This document shows positions 1 to 10,908 of a stretch of 64,000 nt of DNA, piece after piece. Numbering within the stretch: position 1 is the stretch's first letter; the number at the start of each line of letters is the position of its first letter. This stretch comes from Syngnathus acus (lineage: Eukaryota; Chordata; Actinopteri; Syngnathiformes; Syngnathidae), in the NCBI RefSeq assembly GCF_901709675.1, contig NC_051095.1:7467956-7531955 (forward strand), written 5' to 3'. The notes under the pieces are model-generated. The model was not told the origin of the DNA, ran no database searches, and saw only the letters and a program-made list of their open reading frames with translations. The position numbers were made by a program, and so were the translations under genes.

Positions 1-640
1 AAATATTGAAACGTAAATATAAGGAGAATGTCAAACTCACACATTCAAACATGCTCACGCACACACACAAAGTAAGGACCCAAGTATGCGTCTTTAAGAG
101 GTGGAGCCATTTTAACACACGACACCATTTAATCGTGTACGAAAATCTTTTTTTCGGAAAGACTTTTACAAAACACTGCAGTTGTGCAGTGTGTCTGCGC
201 GCTCGCGTGTAACGTAGAATCAACAAGTGCGGCAGCGGAGAGACGCTGTCCGTGGTACTGAAGAGGTGACGGCTCGATCGCGAGTCACTATCCATGGTGC
301 TACTGGCAGCAGCTCTCTCATGCATTTAAAAAAAAAAGTATTTGGAGATTTCTTGGGTCTTTTTGAGGCAAAATAATAGGAACAGTTTTATCTAGTATTT
401 ACTTTGTATCCATCTACTTCTGTCAATATATAAAGAAAGATGAACTGTTGTGTTGTATTTCTGTTGTCTGTCTTCATCATCTATCCGTCTGTCCGTCCCT
501 CCATCCATAACAAGTATACTATATTTTTAGATCGTGTCGATAGATGAACGTTGATAGTGTGACTATGAGGTCACTGTCCATGGTGCTGAAGCCTTACATA
601 CCCTCTTGACGTGTTTTGTTGTTGTTGCTGTCCAACGTAG
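1..640 (+). other. npas4a: intron of npas4a upstream of the first visible exon
   Basis: No coding exon was found here. The bHLH-encoding exons expected upstream of the PAS-A domain are not present, so they lie before base 1. The stretch ends in a T-rich tract and an AG acceptor at 639-640. It contains a run of TCCG/TCCA-like tetranucleotides near 480-507 and two near-identical 18-bp words at about 283-300 and 572-589 that differ at one base. Confidence 0.7.
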
Positions 641-3600
641 AGGCTGCAAACGCATCGGAGGAGCCGAGCGCTCGCTTCCTGTCCCTGCCCGAGCTGTCCG
701 ACCTCATGCAGGCTCTCCCGGGTTTCCTCATGCTGCTCACCGCCGAGGGGAAGCTGCTCTACCTGTCCGATGCCGTCTCCGACCACCTGGGACATTCCAT
801 GGTTAGTTCATCCGTCAGTCTGTTCAGCCGTCCGTCTATCCGCCTAATGAAAGATCAGCAGATGATACTTGCTTGCGTGACAGGTGGACTTAGTGGCGCA
901 AGGAGACAGCGTGTATGACATCATTGATGCTTCGGATCAGCTGACCGTGAGGAATCATCTGTCCAGCGCAGCCTCCCCAGAGATGGGTAAGATGAGAGAA
1001 GTGGTGTTGATCTGCTGTGATTGCCGGAAAAAATTTGTGCCCGAGTTCTCATTGCCTTTTTTTCGTAACAGATCGCCTCTTCCGTTGCCGCTTCAACACA
1101 TCCAAGTCGGTGCGCAGGCAAAGCGCTGGGAATAAGCTGGTTCTGATTCGAGCTCGCCGCCTGTCCGTGCCCACCGCCAGCAGCGCTGCCGTCGGATCCT
1201 ACTGGACTTCCAATCCCGTCTGGGTGTGTTTTTGCTCACCTTTGGAAAGCCATCCCGTCCGCTCCGGACTGGAGAGCACATCCGCCGATCCACCGGTGGC
1301 CGACGCCAATCTCTTCCTGGAAGGCTTTCACTCCCAGCACGGCCGAGACTTGAGGCTGCAGGCTGCGCACGAAAGGTAGATGAGTTGAACAAACGTGCTC
1401 CGCTCATATGTATGATTGAATGGATTTGTGGAAAATATCAAATTGATCAAATTTGGACACTGGAGTTTTCTCCCCAACGACAGCCTAATGTTGGTGTGTG
1501 TCGTCCATTAAGTGAACATGTCCCCCCTCCCCCCGCAGCGTGCACACTTACCTGGGCTACGACGTGGCGACGTTACGCTCTCGCTCCTGGTACGGCCTCC
1601 TCCATCCAAACGATCTGGCGCACGCCTCCGCTCGGCACCGCAGCCTGCGTAAGTGTAGACTCACAAAACACCCCCGCATACGCGCCGACGGGAACACCGC
1701 GCCTACTGCCGCCACGCTGACAAAAAAACAACAACAAAAAAGGATGATGACTGCGCTTACCAAGTTGCGCTGTGACTCACCAGTGCAAGAGGGAGGAGAG
1801 GGCCGAGGCGAGATGGTGGTGCGCGTGCAGGCTCAGGACCAAACGTGGGTTTGGCTCTACATGGTCCTCCAGCTGCAACCAGGAGACGTCCCCGTCGCCA
1901 GCAGCAACTACGTCATCAGGTATGTGCCGGTCGCAAAAACGTCACACAAGAATGGCAGCAAAGTGCTACTTTTATCTAAAATGATTCTTTTCCATAGATC
2001 AGATACTCAACTTATTCCCACCTAACATTTGCCATGTTTTTCCATTTCAGTGAGTCGGAGGCCTGGTCAGTGCGTCAACAGCTGACCTCAGAGCAGACTC
2101 AGCTCAGCCTGGTCCTGAGTTCAGGTCCCCCCCTGCAAGAGAGCCTCCAGTCCCCCGACACCCTGTCCAGCCCCGACCAGGTGTTCACCCCCGGCAGCAG
2201 CGGCCTGTCAGGCCAGTCCTTCGACTTCAGCACGGCGGGCTGCAGCGTGGCCTCCTCGGACGAACGGGCTAGCTCGGCGGCCGAGGCCATGCAAACGGAG
2301 GAGGAGCCCCGCTCCAGCATCTCCTCCCTGGAGGAGGAGGCCTTCTTCCAGGCGCCGCCCGTCCGCAGCCCCTCGACGGCCCCCTCGCCCACACCGGTCA
2401 CAGTGGAGACGGTGTCCGACTTGGACTTTTTAACACAGAACATCCTCATGCCGCCCTCCTTCGAGCTGGACCCCCCTCTTCCAGCTCTCCCCCTACCGCT
2501 CCCGCCCGTCCCCACCTCACAAGCTCAGCAGACCAAAGAGTTTGTGTGCACGCCTCCGTACACCCCCCACATTGGAGGGGCTAGCTTCCCGTTTGAGGAG
2601 CCGCACTTCAGCTTTGACCCCACGGGTACCACCACGCCACCCCCGTCTGCCACCACTGCCACAGCCACAACCTCCATGGCTGCATCTTCTGTCTCCTCTG
2701 CGCCCCCACCCACCACCACCGGCTCAAGCCCCACACCGCCCACCACCCTGTCCACCAAGCTTCCCCTCAGCCTTCCCAACCCCTCCACAGAACTGCTCTT
2801 CGCCGTGGATCCCTGCTGCGGAGCCCTCTACGAGAAATTGCCGCCCACGCCGGACAGTCCAGGAGACGGCGACTGCACGGTGATGACCCTTCCAGAGGTT
2901 CGGGGTCCGCTCTACGTGGACGTGCCCTTGAGGCCTCTTCAGTGTCCCCCCGAGGGGCTCCTCACCCCTGAGGCGTCCCCTGGAAAACAGCCTTGCCTTT
3001 CCTTCTTCTCCCTGGAGAGAGAGCGGGAGAAGGAGAGGGCTGAGATCTCCCTGCTGGCCCAGCACATCAGCTCCCTGGCGGAGGGGTTCTACCTGGACCC
3101 CCTCCTGTCCAAGCTGTCCCCGACATCCTTGTCCAACCCTCCGTCCCCCTTCCTAGCCGAAATGGTCGATTCAGTCCAAGCGCTTCGGGAGTTTTATCCC
3201 ATCAAAGCGTGGCAAGGCCTGGACATTCCCATGTTCCTGGAGGACGACACCTCTCTGTTTGAAGAGAGCATCCTAGACACCCTCCTCCAAGACGTGCCCC
3301 CCGAGTCCCCCTCGCCCATCCACATCCCGGACGCTTCAAGCCCAGTCTCTCCTCCGACACCAGTGTGCTGGCACCAAGCCTCCCAATTTGAGGGAGTGGG
3401 CCAATTCTGTAGCGCCCAATCGGCGCAACCTAACTCGGCGGACGGGTGCGGGGAGAGCGACGAGGTCGCCATGGAGGAGGAGTCGGCGGAGGAAGCCGCC
3501 GAGATGGAGGTGGCGTTATCTCCCGTGTCTTCATGCTCCTCCATACCGGCTTCTCCTCCACTCATCCTCACCTCCTCACCGGGGCCCGTTACCACCGTAG

Positions 3601-4138
3601 CCTCCACCGGCGTGGTAGAGGCGGTCTCCCCCGCAGCCGCCGCCTCCTGCACTCAGTCCCTCCTGGAGGAACTGGCTGTGCTGGAGCCCATGTTTGGGGC
3701 AGGTGCCTCGATCGCCCCTGGTTTAGGGCAACAACCTGAGTTGTATCAACTCCAGTGTCATCCATCGCCACAGTGCTTCCACAAAGGTAAGATCTCGGTT
3801 CAGTTATGTTCTTACTGAACTTTTAGTCCGACAGATACAATTTCTGGATGAACCTCAAATTCTTAGAACCTTCAGGTCAACTTTATCCACAACTTTTCAA
3901 TGCACGTATGAGAATCTATGTCATGCGATTGGCCGATGACAAGGCGAGATAAGTTTTCAAACCTGGTCGCTGAGTGATTAGCTTCCAAAACAGTTGAAGC
4001 GTTTAGAGGTCAGGGTTCTCTGACGTGAGGTTCATCCTAAAATCTCATCCAAAAACTCAATATACTGAACATTAAGCTGACTTGTTCCTTCTTTTTTTTT
4101 GTCTTCCAGATGGGAGTAGAAGCATCCCTCCGTTCTAA
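641..4138 (+). CDS. npas4a: neuronal PAS domain protein 4 (npas4a), 3' seven coding exons
   Basis: Activity-induced bHLH-PAS transcription factor that dimerises with ARNT-type partners in the nucleus and tunes inhibitory synapse genes. Coding exons: 641-801, 884-986, 1072-1375, 1539-1648, 1784-1919, 2051-3786, 4110-4138. All junctions are GT-AG and every phase closes, giving about 859 codons. The first two exons carry PAS-A ([26 protein letters not shown]). The third has the family block [13 protein letters not shown]. Exons 3-5 carry PAS-B ([16 protein letters not shown]) and the PAC strand. The 1.7-kb exon encodes the Pro/Ser/acidic transactivation region with the NPAS4-specific words [27 protein letters not shown] and [12 protein letters not shown]. 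The last exon encodes only nine residues (DGSRSIPPF) and the stop, matching the remembered human C-terminus in position. The bHLH is outside the window. Teleosts also have npas4b and npas4l. The 'a' assignment rests on the NPAS4-like C-terminal blocks and linkage to mrpl11. Confidence 0.93.
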
Positions 4139-5830
4139 AATAAGTCTGTGACTTACTTCATCAAGTATGGCATATTGTCATATTTTGTGGAGACACACTT
4201 TTACTGCAAAGTAAAACATGATTAAGTGTATAAATATACATAATGTGTAAAGGACTGACGCCTACATGAGAACAAAAAATGGGCTTTCTATTTTTTGTTC
4301 CACCATGAAGATGTATACTAGTAAACCTGGTGCGACATTTACAAGCAGAACCAGAAGAACAACATGGACGCCCGACTGACTGAGTCCTGAGTCCATGTGG
4401 TGTCTGCCGCCCGCTTCAGATTGGCCATCTGAACTTGTTAAGCGTTGTTTAACTTACAGACATGCATTTGTATTCACTCGTAGTGAAAAATATCTGTCGT
4501 GAACATGGACAAAGAAAAAAAAAAAAAGGCTATTTTAATAGAGAGTTGATTTATGACTTTTTAGCACTTTTTTGCCTGACGTGCAGCAAAATTGAAAAGG
4601 TGCTCCGGTGTGGCATTTTAAATACACTTGGAATTGAAAGCACACTTCTAGCTTCTGAATTCTGACTTTGCGGCTTGCAAACCTTTAACATTCCATGAAG
4701 TGTCTGTCCATCTCAACTTGTGTTGATCTTTGTGATGTGCAACCAACTGGTAAAAAAAAGAAAAAAGAAAAAAAAAAGCATGTCAAGAGATTTTTGGCTT
4801 ATGCTGCCAATGAGCTCTTTCGTTGTACTGTACATTTAGACTTTGAATGTGGACTCTTCAGATCAGGGAATCAGCGTGTGTTATTCGACAGGGTTGCAAA
4901 GGGGCAGGAATTTCCTTGAGAAGTTAAAACGGTGAATTTTGAAACTTGTTTTGAAATTGAAAATTTTTCATGGGAATTGAATTCGGAGGGACACTTTATG
5001 GCAAGTGATCACATTTTGCAGCCTGAAAAACTTTGAAGTAACAGAACAGGAACTCCTGCGTATTTGCAATTTTGCAGTTTTCATTTTTCTATTAAAGAAA
5101 AATGCTTATTTTTTTTATTTGCTTCCAAACTTGCATATCTGGGGCAGGGGGGGGGGGTTGTTCCCTGGGGCTTTCCCCAATTTCTTTTAAATTGCCTATT
5201 AAGCTCCCACTCTAAATGTTACAAATTATTTGTATATGTAAATTATTTGAATTTTCATTCCCATGAAGATTTTTCCCATTTTCAAAAATTCCCGCAATTT
5301 TGCAACAATAAGATTTGCAACACTGGCAGCTTATAGTACGTTTGTCCTTTTGTTGGACAAAAGTGACACATGAGGGGCTTTAGAAGTGAGGCACAATCAA
5401 CTTCTTAATGAATGGGGCTGTTGGTTGGGCTGCTACTACTTTCTTTCCTTCTCGGACTTTACCAAGCGACTTGGCTTGAGGACGCTCCAATTTCCACGGT
5501 GTCGACACGTTCACGTAGAGTCATCTACGGTCAAGTAAAGGATTGATTCCTACGTTCTAGCTATTAAACGGCTAACCTAATGCGTGTACAATTGTATTTC
5601 TGTATGTGTGACATGTGATTCTATTCTGTTTCCAGACGGTTGTGAACATTTGTATGAAGGTTTGTACATAGAAAATATATGAAGAGAGATTTCTATGGTA
5701 TCAAATATGAATATATAAAGTATACTTAACTACAGAATGGACATTGTGGACCAGTGTTCGATTGTGTTGCTTATAAATGTATTTGAATGTGAACAAATGC
5801 ATTTATAATAAAGTGCACTTATAATGCTGC
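4139..5830 (+). other. npas4a: npas4a 3'UTR with poly(A) signal at 5807-5812
   Basis: AT-rich sequence with no open frame of note follows the stop at 4136-4138. The first clear AATAAA followed by a GT-rich stretch is at 5807-5812, giving a 3'UTR of about 1.7 kb. Several A/T-rich words (ATTTA-like, for example around 5225-5300) would fit the short-lived mRNA of an immediate early gene, but that is inference. A G9 run lies at about 5148-5158. Confidence 0.6.
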
Positions 5831-5963
5831 TGAGGTGTCGTCAGTTGCTTCTCAGCATCAGCACCCGCATCCTCATCATCGGCATCCTCGTCATCATCCT
5901 CCTCCTCATCGTCGGCAGCCCTCCTTTTTCTTCCCCCCCGAGAGAGGTTCCCTCGGCAACAGC

Positions 5964-6192
5964 GCTGACGCACACGCGTGACGAGACAGAATGAGACGCC
6001 ATCTGACTCAGAGTGACGCACGAGCTCGGCTTTGTGGGTACGCCTCTCCTACGATGACGCTGATGATGACACGCGGCTCCTTTTCCAAATCCGCTAACCG
6101 TACCTGCGACTAGGAGGGCTCCATATATAGGCATTCCGGTGCCATGCTTTATCTTCGCCATCCATTCAGCGGCTTGGAGCTGCAGTGACGAA
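5964..6192. promoter_or_regulatory. candidate enhancer: AP-1 site plus five TGACG half-sites
   Basis: A perfect AP-1 word, TGACTCA, is at 6004-6010. TGACG (CRE half-site) occurs at 5966, 5979, 6014, 6055 and 6186. A CArG-like word, CC followed by seven A/T then GG, is near 6121-6131. A CArG box needs six A/T, so this one is imperfect. The cluster lies just downstream of an immediate early gene, so it could be an activity-dependent element. Function is inferred from motif density only. Confidence 0.35.
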
Positions 6193-6942
6193 AGGAGGAG
6201 GGAGAAATGGGGGGGGAGGCAAAGGGGGAGTGAGGGGGAAGCTAAATTTAGAGGTACAGTAAAAGGAGGCAAGTGGGACAAAGTGAAGCTACAAAGGCAA
6301 GCCAATCGTTTAACATACTGCCGGAGCATTTCTGCTCGTTGGCTGAAGCACAAATGTTACATAACTCGGGGTGGGGTGGGCACCAATGGATGTACACTAC
6401 GGTAGTGGGAAGCAATCAAGAACAAATACGGCATTCCCATACAGAATCGTGGTTTAGCATATACAAATTCACCTCTGGTCTTATCTTGAAGTGAGTTGAG
6501 GAGCTTCAGGTGCTGTGCGCACATTGGTGAGAGACAAATTGGCTGGATAAGGATTTTTAGAGTCAAAACGGGTCACAGCATATTGACACGTCTTGTCGCA
6601 GACAAATGTTTGTATCGCAGCAAACGTTTTACCCTGCAAAACAAAGAAGTAAACAAACAGCTTGGTTTAATTGCGTTTTTGTGCTCGTCTTGCTGTGTCA
6701 CCACTAGCACAAAAACACAAGCACGATTCAAACAGTCAAACCTTTGGTAATGGATTGATTGACTTGCTCAACAGCTTCCCAGCAATCAAAACAAACATTC
6801 AGCAAAAACTGGAGAGCACCTACTATGTTTCTGTCTTCTTTTTTTACACAAGCAACTTTCAATAAATTTGTCCTTTAGAAAAAACGTGTTTTTTTTTTTT
6901 TAGCTTTTTCTAACTCGACAATTTAGTTTTCTCTATGCTCGA

Positions 6943-6956
6943 GCGCCCTCTGCTGG
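6943..6956. promoter_or_regulatory. candidate CTCF-binding site
   Basis: GCGCCCTCTGCTGG fits the core vertebrate CTCF consensus (reverse complement CCASYAGRGGGCRS) at every position. It lies between the convergent npas4a and mrpl11 genes. Weaker look-alikes with one or two mismatches occur at about 7166, 22040, 62686 and 63008. Confidence 0.45.
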
Positions 6957-7264
6957 CTGGTGGTAAATGCAGCACTCACACAAACTATTGATATTAGGAA
7001 AATATGCATTTGCTATTAGAATTACAATACCTTGTTCCAAGCCACCCTGAAATTTAGAACGGTATTTTGCTTCTATAAAACAGTAAGCTAAACCACCGTA
7101 AGAGATTTCAAGCCATACTCACCGAAACGTGCACGCCATGTCAACCGATGAAGCTTGATGACAGTGCCATCTGGTGGAAAACGTCTATGGTGCAACGAAT
7201 TTATTCTTGGGATTTAAGTGCCGGAAATTTCAAGTCAAATCAGACACCAAAGAGTTGAATTTGA

Positions 7265-7270
7265 TTTATT
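7265..7270 (-). terminator. mrpl11: mrpl11 poly(A) signal (AATAAA on minus strand)
   Basis: TTTATT on the plus strand reads AATAAA on the minus strand, about 195 bases past the mrpl11 stop codon. It is the nearest canonical signal. Confidence 0.55.
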
Positions 7271-7463
7271 CAATGCTGGCAAATGTATACAATGAGTATA
7301 AATATGAATGTCCTTGATAGCCGAGGACTAATATGTTCTTTGTCCTCAAGGGGGTACTAGCGTAAGGACGATGTGGGATAAAAAAAATTATCCACCGGGG
7401 ACAATGTTGTACCTCACGTGGCATGTAGATGTCAGTAATGAGCCGAAGCAAAGTGCTGATATT

Positions 7464-10400
7464 TTATCTCTTGCTGCTTTGTGTCGCTTCAGCCGCAGCC
7501 TCAGCCGCTGCCGCCACCGCCTCTGCCTTCAATTTCTCCTCTCGCTGCTCCAAGAAGTCTTTGTATTCATCAGCGGAGAGGCTGAACACAACCAAAAAGA
7601 AGACGTACGGGAGTTATCCAAGTGATGATCAAACTTTTGACTCTGTCAGTCTTGAAGTTTCTGGCACTGAAGGTGTGATCAGTTGCTCCAACACTTACTC
7701 GTTGACCACCTTGATGCCCAGCGAGCGTGCCGAGCCCACGATGCTTTTGACCACGTTCTCCAGCGACGTGTTCCTCATCTTGAAGCACTCGTCTTCCGCT
7801 TTCACACGGGCAATCTCATACACGGCTCGCACAGACACCAAGCCTGCCGTTTCGTGCCCTTCAAAGGGAATGAAGATTGGATTATTTGCTTTTAATGTCA
7901 ATGTTTTATTTATTATAGTGAAGAGATTCATCGGGTTAGGACAGGCAAAGCATTCGGTGTAAAAATTGCGCCAATCTTCATTGTGTGGTGACCACTGACA
8001 GGGAAAATCGCATTGAATGACTGCAGTAGCAGCATCCCACCAATAGAGGGTGCTAAAGACGATAAGACAGTCCCGAGAAGGAGCTTGAACACAGTACAAA
8101 GGCGTTTTTGTACATGGAACCTGAAAAGAGATGCGGTAGAAATATTAGTCAATCATTATTTTCAACCCCAACAGAAATAATTTATTATTACAATTTTATT
8201 CACCAATCGCTGGTGGATGTTGAACACACCCGCATCACAATAAATGGGGTTATTTCTCTATTGCAGAATCTCCACAGGAGCCAGTGAGCATTCGTGTCGA
8301 GCTGGCTTTTAGAAATCAACATCTGAACGGAGAATGGAGACCATTCTCTGGATTGGAATGCTGAGAGTCCATCAGAGCTGCCAGAGTTGTGAAAGCGATA
8401 CCACTCGGGACAAGCTCAAACGGCGGCGTGTGGTGAAAAGGCGTGAGGTAAGAGGCCGGCGTCTCACCTGTTTTTCCGGCTCCTTTGGCAATGCCCGCGG
8501 CTTGCTTGAGGAAGTACGAGACGGTGGGCTGACCGATGTGAAGGTCATACGTCCTGTCAGGCTGCCGACACACAAGCGTGGCAGTGGTTATATTTGAAGA
8601 TTCTTCTTTGTATGGATTGCTCAAAACATTTTTTTTTTTTAAAAACTTGTTAATGACACTTTTCACAGTATTTCTTATCACCTGGCGGTCAAACTAATAT
8701 AGCACAACACTTTGAAACAAATAGGAAACGATCTCTCACAGTTCTCCAAGTAAGAGGCCGAGAGTGCTTGCCGCAAAATGAAGTTTACTCCAAACGCAAC
8801 TGCCACATAAAGCATTTTAACATCCATCCATTTTCTGTACAATGTATGTATATTAAAACACCTTTAAGCACCTTGTATTTGCCACAATGACAGCTGTGAA
8901 GTCATTAAATACAGACAACACAATAGCTTCATGTAAATGTCAGCAACCTCCCACGCCGTCTCCGCACAGACACTCTGACGATGTGTTTGCACTTTCTCCA
9001 AAAGAAATTACGCCTGAGTATGTTTTTGAGGATGAGAAACACACAAGCAAGTGCCAAGTGGGGCGGCTATTCCCCAGACTTCCGCTCTTGATGCTATGCT
9101 AGGCTAATTAGCTGCAGGTGTCACCTGGCATCAACATGAAAGCGGCAGTCGTCATTTTTGGTGAAAAGTCAACTCGAGGAGCGCGGCTTGTTTTTAACTG
9201 CGACGTTGGCAAGACGCTGAAAATGGAACATCATCACGAGGCAGGCTCATGCTGGGATTTAGACTTTCGGCTTTAACTTTTTCCCTCACAGTGTTTTTTG
9301 TTGTTGTTGTAGTACATGATAACATATGTGCCATCAAAAGCTATTTGTCTTATTTGTGCTCATTCTAGGAAGTTTCACATCAGCAAAAAATATTCATGTC
9401 AAAATCACAAGCCAGCTTGACTCTTAACAACAAGCTAATTTTCTCTGCTTGTTGGTGTGAAACCTGTGTTTTTGGTGAAACCAAACCATATTCTACACTT
9501 GCTGACCCAAAAATAAAAAATAAAGTAGAAAAATGTTTTTTCCTGGTGAAAGAAGAGAGGCAACTGCTTATTTTTGCTAGGGTTGGTAATTAGATTGTCA
9601 CAGAACTCAATATTCTGTGGGTTTTGAAAAATCAGTCTAAATGCTGTAAAATGGCTGACAATATGCTTTTAAAAAAAATCGACTGGCTATCTTTTGCACT
9701 GAGTAAAATTGTGAGTACATGGAGACTTGAGAAACGCTGCACTAGCGCTTTTGACATCGCCTGCAGGTGGCAGTGACGGGCTTTAAGTAGACCAGATACA
9801 GAAACTTGAGGTGGGAGGGCGTCAAGTCAAACAATGAGTGGTGATGTGATAAAATGGGGGAGAGGGTGGTGGTGGTGGTGGTGGTGGTGTCAAAGAACAA
9901 ACGCTTTTCAATCATCGCTATGTCTTGCTGGCACTTAATGCCGCTTGACTGCGCCTTCCTCAGGGTATTGCTTCAGTAATGAATGCAAATGAAAAAAGGC
10001 TTACTTCTGCGCCCGAATATGAATAATGGAAGCCCTCGCTAAATGTTCTTCAGTTGACGAATTAAGCCACGCCGCAGGTGGGCGGGGCGGGAAGCGAAAG
10101 GAGGTCGAGTGGAGTTTGGAAGACACGCATACCTTCACGTTAATCTTAATTGGAAGAGGGATGCCATCTTTCATCTCCTTGGTCTTCTCGTTAAAGTCCT
10201 TGCAGAACTGCCCGATGGGGATTCCTCTCTGGGTGGGCAGAAAACAAACAAAAAAGAAAATGCTTTGATATTTACAATGAAAATTGTCTGTCATTCGTTT
10301 AACATGACATTTCTTTAGGACAGTTAGGAGCTTCAAACAGTCCTGAGGACTGTCAGGTTCCCACTCAAATATACGGCAGTTGGTTTTTGAAGGCTCATGG

Positions 10401-10855
10401 GGGGGATCGAGCGATATTCAAAAAAAAAAGTGGTTGGTCATACATTTATGCAGCTACATGAGCTAGCTTTTTCTTTTCAATCCCCAAAAAATTCATAGTG
10501 CATTCATTCATGTCAGACAGGCTAAGTAATACATTTGAAAAAGATTTGGAGCATTCCATTAAGACATTCATGATTTTGCTCGACCTACAACACGCTGCAA
10601 TGTGTGTAGGAAAAGTGCACATTACGTGCGGGTTAAAATGGATGAGGGGGAGCCTGCATATCGTCCAAGTCTGCCCGAGGCTTCCATCACCCATCAATCA
10701 CGACAGCACACACACAAACACACAAGTACCTGAGGAAATGTGCATATGACAGACTGCGTTTGCATATATGTCACCAGTCAAGTGTGTGTGTGTGTGACAG
10801 ACACTTTTATATTGCCTATAAGGCTCCTTGTTAAATTCACAGTGGAATCCACGTT

Positions 10856-10908
<53 letters not shown>

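Larger units (their letters stand above)
5831..7260. other. intergenic region between npas4a and mrpl11 (convergent 3' ends)
   Basis: The two genes are transcribed toward each other and their poly(A) signals are about 1.45 kb apart. No gene was recognised. The first 400 bases contain a regulatory-looking cluster, entered separately, and an antisense open frame rich in Asp/Glu made of GAT/GAG/GAC triplets. A CTCF-type motif sits near 6950. The remainder is plain AT-rich sequence. Confidence 0.5.

Noticed and set aside
2099-3771. Several 60-150 codon frames over the large npas4a exon
   Set aside because: Shadows of the Pro/Ser-rich coding sequence in other frames and on the other strand.
5803-6353. 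Minus-strand open frames with an Asp/Glu-rich stretch after npas4a
   Set aside because: The acidic run comes from a degenerate GAT/GAG/GAC triplet tract. No splice partner, domain or poly(A) context supports a gene.
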